A stretch of DNA of 64,000 nt. Origin: Streptomyces coeruleorubidus (GTDB lineage Bacteria; Actinomycetota; Actinomycetes; Streptomycetales; Streptomycetaceae). The stretch's first letter is position 1. Each line of letters begins with the position of its first letter. Location of the stretch: contig NZ_CP023694.1 in NCBI RefSeq assembly GCF_008705135.1, positions 4,569,001-4,633,000 of the forward strand. Reading direction: 5' to 3'. The position numbers and the translations under genes were made by a program. The notes beneath the pieces are model-generated. The model was not told where the DNA came from, ran no database searches, and saw only the letters and a list, made by a program, of their open reading frames with translations. Positions 57,539 through 64,000 of the stretch are shown here, one piece after another.

Positions 57539-59155
57539 TCAGGCGCCCTGTTGTGCCCATGTGGTGACGCTGTGGCGTGCCTGTGAGTGCTGTCGCCGGC
57601 TCGTTTCCGGCTGCGGCCGGGCCGGCAGCGCGGGCAGGTGCACGGTGAACACGGTCCGCCCGGGCCCGCTGTCGACGGTCACGGCGCCGCCGTGCGCGGT
57701 CGCCACGGCCTGCACGATGGCGAGGCCGAGACCGGTCGAGCCGGTGGCGCGGGTCCGCGCGGAGTCGCCACGGGCGAACCGTTCGAAGACGTGCGGGAGC
57801 AACTCGGCGGGTACGCCCTGCCCGTTGTCCTCGACGTCCACGCACAGCCAGGGGCCGCGCCGCTGGACACGGGCGGTGACGGTCGTACCGGGCGGGGTGT
57901 GGGTGCGGGCGTTGCCGAGCAGATTGACGAGGACCTGCTGGAGCCGGGCCGCGTCCGCCGACACGAGCGCGGGCTCGTCGGGCAGGTCGAGCCGCCAGTT
58001 GTGGTCCTGGCCGGCCGCACGCGCGTCGCTGACGGTGTCCACGACGAGCGGTACGAGGTCGGTCTGCTCGAACTGCAACGGCCGCCCGGCGTCCAGCCGG
58101 GCGAGCAGCAGCAGATCCTCGACGAGCAGGGTCATGCGCCCGGCCTCGGACTCGATCCGCCCGAGGGCGTGCCGGGTGTCGGGCCCGACGTCCTCTCTGC
58201 CGCGCCGGGTCAGCTCGGCGTATCCGCGGATGGAGGCGAGCGGGGTGCGCAGCTCGTGACTGGCGTCGGCGACGAACTGCCTGACCCGCGTCTCGCTCTG
58301 CTGCCGTGCGTGCAGCGCGCCGTGGACGTGGTCGAGCATCCGGTTGAGCGCGGCACCGACCTGGCCGACCTCGGTGTGCGGGTCGGTCTCGGAGTCGGGC
58401 ACCCGCTCGCTGAGATTCACCTCGCCGGTGTGCAGCGGGAGTTCGGAGACCCGGGTGGCGGTGGCGGCGACGCGGCGGAGGGGGCGGGTGGCTACGCCGA
58501 CGAGTACGTGACCGGCCAGACCGGCGGCGGCCAGTCCTGCCGCGGTGACACTGATCTCGACCAGGATGAGGGTGTTGATGGTGTTGGTGACGTCCGTGGT
58601 GGGGATGGCGACGTAGTAGCTGCCCTTGTCGCCTGACTTGTACTCGACCCGGTACTCGCCGAGGCCGGGGATGTCGACGGTCCTCGGCGGTCCGTCGGTC
58701 TGCGGCACGGAGGCGAGCGCGGCGGTCTGGGCGGAGTTCAGCGACCGCGCGCTCATCGGGTAGTTGTCCACGGACACGCCGTACTTGGACTCCGTGATCC
58801 GGCCGCCCTCGATCTTGGCGGCGACCGTGCCGCCCGGCTGCGGTCCCCGGGTGACGAACTCGGTGAGGCTCTCCTTCTTCTGCGCGGGCGCGTCGGAACC
58901 GCCGTTCAGATCCTCGCCGAAGTCCCTGGGCGGGCTCTGGGCGGCCCTGGCCGCGGCCCCGCCGAGCTGCCCGTCCAACTGCTCGTACAGATGCGACCTG
59001 AGGGCAAGCGCCGTCACCGTCCCGATCACCGCACACACCACGGCGATCAGCACCACGGACGCGACGACGAGCCGCGTCCGCAGCGTGCGCGGCTTGCCCG
59101 CTCGCGACAGCTTGCCCGCCCTCTGCTGCGTACTCGGCCGTCGCCGCCCGCTCAT
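57539..59155 (-). CDS. Sensor histidine kinase (HAMP/HisKA) of the glycosyltransferase operon
   Basis: 538 residues; ATG overlaps the response-regulator stop. Two membrane helices (LRTRLVVASVVLIAVVCAVIGTVTALALRSH and ILVEISVTAAGLAAAGLAGHVLVG) enclose an extracellular sensor of about 150 residues. HAMP and HisKA follow with FVADASHELRTPLASIRGYAELTRRG; N-box NLLGNARTHTPPG, G1 DVEDNGQGVP and G2 TGLGLAIVQAVA close the ATPase. The operon also encodes GT2-GtrA and GT39, 14 nt downstream, so the sensor may respond to envelope glycosylation state. Confidence 0.93.
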   Translation of the reverse strand: MSGRRRPSTQQRAGKLSRAGKPRTLRTRLVVASVVLIAVVCAVIGTVTALALRSHLYEQLDGQLGGAAARAAQSPPRDFGEDLNGGSDAPAQKKESLTEFVTRGPQPGGTVAAKIEGGRITESKYGVSVDNYPMSARSLNSAQTAALASVPQTDGPPRTVDIPGLGEYRVEYKSGDKGSYYVAIPTTDVTNTINTLILVEISVTAAGLAAAGLAGHVLVGVATRPLRRVAATATRVSELPLHTGEVNLSERVPDSETDPHTEVGQVGAALNRMLDHVHGALHARQQSETRVRQFVADASHELRTPLASIRGYAELTRRGREDVGPDTRHALGRIESEAGRMTLLVEDLLLLARLDAGRPLQFEQTDLVPLVVDTVSDARAAGQDHNWRLDLPDEPALVSADAARLQQVLVNLLGNARTHTPPGTTVTARVQRRGPWLCVDVEDNGQGVPAELLPHVFERFARGDSARTRATGSTGLGLAIVQAVATAHGGAVTVDSGPGRTVFTVHLPALPARPQPETSRRQHSQARHSVTTWAQQGA

Positions 59156-59892
59156 GCGGTCGCGGGCTTGATCAGGTAGCCGGCACCACGCCGGGTGTGG
59201 ATCATCGGCTCGCGCCCCGCGTCGATCTTCCGCCGCAGATACGAGATGTACAGCTCGACGACGTTGGCCTGCCCGCCGAAGTCGTAGGACCACACGCGGT
59301 CGAGGATCTGCGCCTTGCTGAGCACGCGCCGCGGATTGCGCATCAGGAACCGCAGCAGCTCGAACTCGGTCGCGGTCAGGTGGATGTTCTCACCGGCCCG
59401 GGTGACCTCGTGACTGTCCTCGTCGAGGGTGAGGTCGCCGACGACCAGCGTGGAGTCGGAGCGCCGGTCGGCGGCACCGGACCGCCGTATCAGCCCGCGC
59501 AGCCGCGCGACGACCTCTTCGAGGCTGAACGGCTTGGTGACGTAGTCGTCACCGCCGGCCGTCAGCCCGGCGATCCGGTCCTCGACGGCGTCCTTGGCGG
59601 TGAGGAAGAGGACCGGCACGTCGGGCAGTTCACGGCGCAGCCGCCCGAGCACGGCCAGCCCGTCCATGTCGGGCAGCATCATGTCGAGCACGACGGCGTC
59701 GGGCCGGAAGTCGCGCGCGGTCTGGATGGCGCCCGTGCCGTCACCGGCACTCCGGATCTGCCATCCCTCGTAGCGCAGCGCCATGGACAGCAGCTCGGTG
59801 ATCGACATCTCGTCGTCCACCACAAGCACTCGGACGGGGCTCCCGTCCGGCCTCAGCAGTTCGGTGCGCCCCTGGGGCGAGGTCGTGGTCAT
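59152..59892 (-). CDS. OmpR/PhoB-family response regulator
   Basis: 246 residues from ATG 59892. The receiver has LVVDDEMSITELL, the phospho-Asp in VVLDMMLPDMDG and Lys in LFLTAKD; the winged helix C-terminus has HLTATEFELLRFLMRNPRRVLSKAQILDRVWSYDFGGQANVVELYISYLRRKID. The order of the operon is regulator, kinase, GT2-GtrA, GT39, and it begins with this gene. Promoter probably in 59893-59960, which contains an AT-rich GAAACACACAGG stretch. Confidence 0.93.
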   Translation of the reverse strand: MTTTSPQGRTELLRPDGSPVRVLVVDDEMSITELLSMALRYEGWQIRSAGDGTGAIQTARDFRPDAVVLDMMLPDMDGLAVLGRLRRELPDVPVLFLTAKDAVEDRIAGLTAGGDDYVTKPFSLEEVVARLRGLIRRSGAADRRSDSTLVVGDLTLDEDSHEVTRAGENIHLTATEFELLRFLMRNPRRVLSKAQILDRVWSYDFGGQANVVELYISYLRRKIDAGREPMIHTRRGAGYLIKPATA

Positions 59893-60053
59893 GGTGCACA
59901 CGGTGTCGGGGTGCTCTGAGAGCGCCCTTTCGAGAGCCTGTGATTTCCCTGAGAAACACACAGGCGCTTCTCAGGAAACTCCTGGGAACGCAAGCGAGCG
60001 GGGTTTCATCGGCGAGCGGGGTTTCATCAGGAGGGGTTCATTCAGCAGGCGGG

Positions 60054-60926
60054 TCAGAACAACCCGTCCTGCACACCGACCTCCTCCTTGAACTCCCTCA
60101 CCGGAACAGTCAGTTCCGCACCTCCGGCCGGCACCAGCCCCCACCCGCTCATCAGTCGCGTGTCCAGCACGACGACCCCACCCCCGGTCGCCAGATGCAG
60201 ATCGGGCCCGGCAGCGGCCACGAGTTCCCCGCTCACTACCCCACCGGCGACGAGCTCGCCCACCTCCCCGACGGCGACGGGCAACCCGGCGAGCCCGAAC
60301 ACCTCCGCGTGATCGACAACTCGCAGAGGCTCCCGCACGAGCGACTCCGGCCACGCGGGGAGCGCCAGGGCTCGCGCATGCAACTCGGCGACGTCGACGG
60401 CCCGGTCAGCCGCCGCCTCCGGCAACACGGCCCGCACGGTCCGCTTCTCGGCGTATGGAATCCGGTCGGGCACCCCCAGCGCGGCCCGCAACAGCTCCTC
60501 CGTACGCCGCGCGGCCATGAGCGGCCCGACTCCGAGCCAGCTGAAGCACACGGCACCCTGCTCGAGCAGCCGCGCGGAGCCCCGCTCCTCCGCCGTGATC
60601 CCGACCTTGACCATGCCGGGCCCGAACCACGCCAGATACACGTGGTACGGCCGCGGATCGTCCGCGATCGTGTCCGCGGCCACGGAGTGCGCCCGGTCCA
60701 GCCGCGCACACTCCTCGCACCGGGCCCCCGTGCTCCGCCCCGACACGGCCGCCCCCGTCGGACACGCATGCCCCCGAGCCCCCACACATGTCCGCACGCC
60801 CCCTTCCGCGACCCCGAAGGCCACCCGTTTCCCCCAGGTCAGCGCACTGCGCCGCCCACCGTCCCACGCCAGCACGGGACCGTCCGCCGACCACCGCAGC
60901 CCCGAGCACTTCCATGCCTGTGCCAT
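60054..60926 (-). CDS. DUF2797 protein with GIY-YIG-like core
   Basis: 290 residues from the ATG at 60926. It has CSGLRW near the start, ARCEECARLDRAHS (zinc-type CxxC) and the central YHVYLAWFGPGMVKVGITAEERGSARLLEQGAVCFSWLGVGPLMAARRTEE, which follows the GIY-YIG nuclease pattern (Y-x-Y/V-L...K-V-G-I-T-R). DUF2797 proteins are uncharacterised. The C-terminal EFKEEVGVQDGLF resembles the family end. No neighbour hints at its role. Confidence 0.75.
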   Translation of the reverse strand: MAQAWKCSGLRWSADGPVLAWDGGRRSALTWGKRVAFGVAEGGVRTCVGARGHACPTGAAVSGRSTGARCEECARLDRAHSVAADTIADDPRPYHVYLAWFGPGMVKVGITAEERGSARLLEQGAVCFSWLGVGPLMAARRTEELLRAALGVPDRIPYAEKRTVRAVLPEAAADRAVDVAELHARALALPAWPESLVREPLRVVDHAEVFGLAGLPVAVGEVGELVAGGVVSGELVAAAGPDLHLATGGGVVVLDTRLMSGWGLVPAGGAELTVPVREFKEEVGVQDGLF

Positions 60927-61004
60927 CTCTGCCGAGACTAGAGGGCACCACTGACAACGGCGCCGGCTGACCACGACGCCGACTGACAACGACGCCCGCG
61001 GGAG

Positions 61005-61421
61005 TCAGCGCCCGGAATCGGCCCCCACGGCGGCAGCCTCGGGCTCCCCGCCCAAGCTCACATCACCGCGCACGGGAACACCCACGGCCACCTCCGCGGT
61101 ACGGCCCGAATCGGCCGCCGTCCGCCGCCGCCCGGCCAGCCGGCACCCGAGGCACTCGTCATGCCCGGCCCGCGCCCCCGAGTCCCGCACCCGCCACCCC
61201 CACTCCTCCCGCGGCCGGATCCCCGGTCCCTTCCCCCAGCCGGCCAGATGCAGCGCCCAGGTGACGAGCAGCGCGACCACACCGATCCCGAGCCCACCGG
61301 CGATCAGCACACCCGAAACGAAACACACCCCCACCCCCGCCACGGCGGCCCCGACACTCGCGATCCCGGTTCCGACCCACCCGGCGGCGGTGTGCCCGTG
61401 GTCATACTGATGTGCGCTCAT
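61005..61421 (-). CDS. HGxxPAAW-family membrane protein
   Basis: 138 residues. The N-terminal HGHTAAGWVG motif matches the HGxxPAAW family (with Ala/Gly replacing the Pro-Ala), then two membrane helices (GTGIASVGAAVAGVGVCFVSGVLIAGG and LGIGVVALLVTWALHLAG). The polar C-terminal half contains a CLGCRL CxxC. The family is restricted to actinobacteria and uncharacterised. Confidence 0.75.
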   Translation of the reverse strand: MSAHQYDHGHTAAGWVGTGIASVGAAVAGVGVCFVSGVLIAGGLGIGVVALLVTWALHLAGWGKGPGIRPREEWGWRVRDSGARAGHDECLGCRLAGRRRTAADSGRTAEVAVGVPVRGDVSLGGEPEAAAVGADSGR

Positions 61422-61527
61422 GCGCTGCGTGCCCCCTTACACACGAAGGCTCCGGGGAACCCACCCCGAACCCCTCACCAACTAAGCGTTTAGAACCCAA
61501 ACATCTCACGAACTAAGGGATCTGGGA

Positions 61528-62004
61528 ATGCAAGGCAAGCCGCGTCCGGCCGCCACGCCGGAGCAGGCACTGTCGGCGATGGACCACCTCATCGCGACCC
61601 ACCTGGTCGGACAGCACGAGATCGCCCAACAGGTGGGCCTGAGTGTGACGGACCTCACCTGCTTCGCCTACGTCATCGAGGCCGGCGAGAACCTGCCCAC
61701 GGCCGGCGACCTGGCAGCCCGCGTCCACGTCACCACGGGCGCGGTCACCGGCATCCTCAACCGCCTGGAACGCGCCGGCTACATCACCCGCCGCCCCGAC
61801 CCGACCGACCGCCGCCGCATCCGCGTAGCCGCCCAGCCGGCCGCGGTCGCCCGCGTCCGAGAGGTCTACGAGCCGTACTACGCCCGCCTGACGGAACTCT
61901 TCGCGAACTACTCCCCCGACGAGATCGCGGTCCTGAACGACTGGTTCACCCGCGCGAGCGCATTGGCGGCGGACTACTTGGAGGAGCATTGCCGCACTGA
62001 CTGA
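61528..62004 (+). CDS. MarR-family transcriptional regulator
   Basis: 158 residues. Winged helix with LPTAGDLAARVHVTTGAVTGILNRLERAGYITRRPDPTDRRRIRVAA and a C-terminal dimerisation helix. The upstream 61482-61525 segment has CTAAGCGTTTAG and a second CTAAGGG, candidate operator half-sites for autoregulation. It stands alone; a GNAT gene is convergent. The target is unknown. Confidence 0.88.
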   Translation: MQGKPRPAATPEQALSAMDHLIATHLVGQHEIAQQVGLSVTDLTCFAYVIEAGENLPTAGDLAARVHVTTGAVTGILNRLERAGYITRRPDPTDRRRIRVAAQPAAVARVREVYEPYYARLTELFANYSPDEIAVLNDWFTRASALAADYLEEHCRTD

Positions 62005-62142
62005 AAGCTGCCCCTCAGCAGCACCGGCCCGGCCGACCCGGAGCGGCGGCCTGAATGGTGCCCTGGTCCTCGACAGCGTGGGCCTGGGGACACCGTCGAT
62101 CGGGCAACCCGCAAGCGCAAGCGGTTCAGAGCCGTAGCAGCG

Positions 62143-63009
62143 CTAGGCGTCCCGGTATTGGTCCCGGACCTCGGGGAGTTGCCGGAAGCCGGCTGACTTG
62201 TAGGTGGCGACGGCGCCGGCATTGGAGCTCGGAGTGCAGACGATCGCGCTCGACGAGCCCAGCTCCCGGAGTGCGACCGCCGCGCCGGCGCTGATCGCCC
62301 TGCCGTAGCCACGACCGCGATGTTCCCGGTGCACGCCCATCGGCTCGAGCAACCCGGGTTTACCCGGACCGGCGGACCACACCGTCACCGCCGCCACCGC
62401 GTTGCCCCGGCCGTCGTACGCGACCAGACACCGGGCGTCGGCGTACGGCAGTCCGGCCGCCATCGCGTGCCAGCGCTCGTCCGTGAACCTGGACCCGTCC
62501 CACGCTGCCCGATGGACGGCCACGAACTCGTGCGCCTGCTCCGGCCCGACCGCCACGATCCGCACGCCTGAGTCCCGCACCGGCTCCGTGAGGTCACGGC
62601 GTAGCGGCGTCCAGGGCTCGTCCGTGCTCCAACCCTCCCCGGCCAGCAGCTCCTGGAGCAGCGCACCCATCGGCGCCTCGATGTTCACCTTCCCCTCGGG
62701 CAGGACGCCGCGCTCCGGGTCGGTCACGTCGTCAGCCAACTGCCGCGCCAGCTCCCCGTCCCGGTGAGCGTCCGGCGCGATCGTCAGCCGCAACAACCCA
62801 GGCCCGTCCAGCAGCCCGACGGCGAGAATCCGCCCGCCCCGGCTCCACGTCCTGACCGCCTCGGCGGTCGCCCCCGCACCTAACCGCCAGAACCAGCCCA
62901 GGTCCCCCGGATGCAGTTGCATCGGCGCCCCCTCGTACTGCCACTCCCGCAGCACACCCACGGCCTCGCGCAGGCCGTCAACTCCCGGCTCGCCCAACAC
63001 AATCGCCAT
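62143..63009 (-). CDS. GNAT-family acetyltransferase
   Basis: 288 residues from the ATG at 63009. The C-terminal GNAT domain (about residues 140-285) shows ARCLVAYDGRGNAVAAVTVWSA, the acetyl-CoA loop EPMGVHREHRGRGYGRAISAGA and the end NAGAVATYKSAGFRQLPEVRDQY. The N-terminal 130 residues hold a weaker, possibly second GNAT module (GELARQLADDV). Substrate unknown. Single gene; short intergenic on both sides. Confidence 0.8.
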   Translation of the reverse strand: MAIVLGEPGVDGLREAVGVLREWQYEGAPMQLHPGDLGWFWRLGAGATAEAVRTWSRGGRILAVGLLDGPGLLRLTIAPDAHRDGELARQLADDVTDPERGVLPEGKVNIEAPMGALLQELLAGEGWSTDEPWTPLRRDLTEPVRDSGVRIVAVGPEQAHEFVAVHRAAWDGSRFTDERWHAMAAGLPYADARCLVAYDGRGNAVAAVTVWSAGPGKPGLLEPMGVHREHRGRGYGRAISAGAAVALRELGSSSAIVCTPSSNAGAVATYKSAGFRQLPEVRDQYRDA

Positions 63010-63103
63010 GCCCCGATCACACATCACCGCACCGACAGGCCGCACCCGGGTTTCGACCGGCCGGCGCGGTGCGGATTCGGGGGCTCGGTCTGCTCCCTTG
63101 AGC

Positions 63104-63256
63104 CGGCGGTAACGGCAAGCGCTGCTACCTGATCACTGACGACCGTGGCGGACCGGTGTCCCGGCTGGCCGATGTCACGGAGTCGATCCAGCTCGGCATG
63201 GGCAAGGAACTTCTCGCTGTACCTGATCCGGACCGCTACGCCCCAGGAGCCCGGTA
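63104..63256 (+). pseudogene. C-terminal remnant of an unknown gene
   Basis: After a stop at about 63101-63103 the plus strand is open as AGGNGKRCYLITDDRGGP, then VSRLADVTESIQLGMGKELL and a stop near 63256. It has normal codon bias and reads like a real protein end, but no good start codon; the only GTG is inside. It overlaps the convergent GYD gene by about 20 nt. Probably a remnant or a very small gene of unknown family. Confidence 0.3.
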
Positions 63257-63562
63257 ATGGACTTGCTCGGCTGTGCGCAGGGCCTCGATGGTTTCGTCGA
63301 CGGTCAGGAGCACCGTCGTCTCGAGTGAACTCAGCGCGCCGCCTCCACTGATCGCCATCGCGACCGCGGCCATGGACACGTTGTCCGGGGCCTCCCACAG
63401 GCTGTAGCCGTCGTGCGTGCCGAAGGCGTACCAGAAGCCGTGGAGCTTCCCGCCGACGGACTCGATGTACGACTGAGCGGCCTGTGCGCGGTTCTCCGGA
63501 CGGCCGATCAGCCTCGCCCAGGTCTCCGGGGTGTAGCTGAACCTCGACAGGTAGAGCGGCAT
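63236..63562 (-). CDS. GYD-domain protein
   Basis: 108 residues; ATG at 63562 with GGGAGA upstream. MPLYLSRFSYTPETWARLIGRPENRAQAAQSYIESVGGKLHGFWYAFGTHDGYSLWEAPD matches the GYD family of small ferredoxin-like proteins. The ending VDETIEALRTAEQVHYRAPG is family-typical. Its function is not known; some members are in methylation or quinone operons. Confidence 0.85.
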   Translation of the reverse strand: MPLYLSRFSYTPETWARLIGRPENRAQAAQSYIESVGGKLHGFWYAFGTHDGYSLWEAPDNVSMAAVAMAISGGGALSSLETTVLLTVDETIEALRTAEQVHYRAPGA

Positions 63563-63679
63563 CGTGTCTCCCTTTCGTTCCCTCAAGGGATGCCCCCGCC
63601 GGGCGGGAAAGGCGCCGGCGTGACCCGCGCATCCCCCGAACGGCCGGGGACGGTGTGCGCCCATCGAGTCGGGCAAACG

Positions 63680-63711
63680 CCAGAGGCCCCGGAGTGATCC
63701 GGGGCCTCTGG
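63680..63711 (-). terminator. Terminator after tRNA-Arg
   Basis: Perfect 13-bp stem CCAGAGGCCCCGG / CCGGGGCCTCTGG with a 6-nt loop, 7 nt beyond the 3' end of the leftward tRNA. Confidence 0.85.
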
Positions 63712-63718
63712 TCTGCTG

Positions 63719-63791
63719 TGCACTCGGCAGGATTCGAACCTGCAACCTTCTGATCCGTAGTCAGATGCTCTATCCGTTAAGCTACGAGTGC
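63719..63791 (-). tRNA. tRNA-Arg (anticodon ACG)
   Basis: 73 nt on the minus strand: acceptor GCACTCG/CGAGTGC, anticodon loop CTACGGA (ACG), T-loop TTCGAAT. A34 is converted to inosine by TadA, encoded at 40028. CCA is not encoded. Confidence 0.96.
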
Positions 63792-63950
63792 TTGTTCTGT
63801 TTTTTCGCCGCTCTCGGGCCTTCCGGCTCGCTCGCGGCGACAGGAAGAACATTACATGACCGCCGCCGCCATGTGAAATCCGTTTGCCATACCCCTTGTG
63901 ACCTGCGGAAACGACCCCAGGGGCGCATTGAGTGACGGGGGCGGAGACGC

Positions 63951-63980
63951 CGAAGCCCCGGTCGGGTGACCGGGGCTTCG
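63951..63980 (+). terminator. Hairpin near the window end
   Basis: Perfect 13-bp stem CGAAGCCCCGGTC / GACCGGGGCTTCG around GGGT. It must end a transcript entering from the next region or from the opposite direction; no gene is visible in 63792-63950. Confidence 0.6.
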
Positions 63981-64000
63981 TGATCAGGTGCGGAGGCGGA

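Overview
The window is high-GC actinobacterial chromosome, almost certainly Streptomyces. The supporting signs are the strong G/C third-position bias, many GTG starts, an Lsr2-type protein, sporulation-type sigma factors in tandem, an ANTAR/GAF/STAS set, and a DmdR/IdeR-type iron box. The order purL-purQ-purS, lsr2-like gene, purC, purD, dnaX, upp, tadA, sigF-sigN matches what I remember of the S. coelicolor core chromosome (about SCO4080 down to SCO4034, read in reverse). That match is recollection, not a search. The strain cannot be named from the sequence.

Layout. 1-9.8 kb: partial META lipoprotein, mycothiol-dependent isomerase-like gene, the purSQL operon, lsr2-like gene, two tRNA-Gly genes (one structurally odd), an ABC-2 exporter coupled to a two-component system, and a third tRNA-Gly. 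9.8-18.9 kb: purC, a dimethylformamidase-like gene, a degenerate M48-like membrane protein, purD, dnaX, SRP RNA and tRNA-Ser(GGA). 19-22.7 kb: a metal/arsenic cluster (ArsR, flavoprotein, CadI/ArsI, CDF exporter, CmtR-like sensor) with gene debris beside the tRNA. 22.7-30.3 kb: a frameshifted RNase H-like gene, MSMEG_6728-like protein, DUF4383 protein, SpoIIE phosphatase, DUF72 protein and CopCD.

30.4-34.4 kb: an iron-box-controlled divergent locus with a siderophore-interacting protein on one side and a penicillin acylase, an IucB-like acetyltransferase and a DUF985 cupin on the other. 34.4-41.2 kb: HhH-GPD protein, HdeD, small secreted and hypothetical proteins, LytR_C protein, upp, tadA with its companion gene, tRNA-Ser(CGA), Dabb protein. 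41.3-43.4 kb: sigF and sigN. 43.4-44.6 kb: a non-coding tract with 26-bp tandem repeats. 44.6-49 kb: MarR regulator, an unusual MFS transporter with a C-terminal carboxypeptidase-regulatory-like tail, and a YceI protein carrying the same kind of domain. 49-54 kb: two GAF-ANTAR regulators, STAS protein, F420-dependent PPOX protein, TetR and an MFS exporter. 54-60 kb: an operon of OmpR regulator, histidine kinase, GT2-GtrA protein and GT39 protein. 60-64 kb: DUF2797, HGxxPAAW, MarR, GNAT and GYD proteins and tRNA-Arg(ACG).

The purine genes form a dispersed de novo purine set. The most intriguing signals are the tRNA-Gly(UCC) whose D- and T-loops depart from the proteinogenic consensus, the iron-regulated acylase/acetyltransferase locus, the MFS/YceI pair with shared beta-sandwich domains, the cysteine-tailed metal cluster, and the 26-bp minisatellite after sigN.
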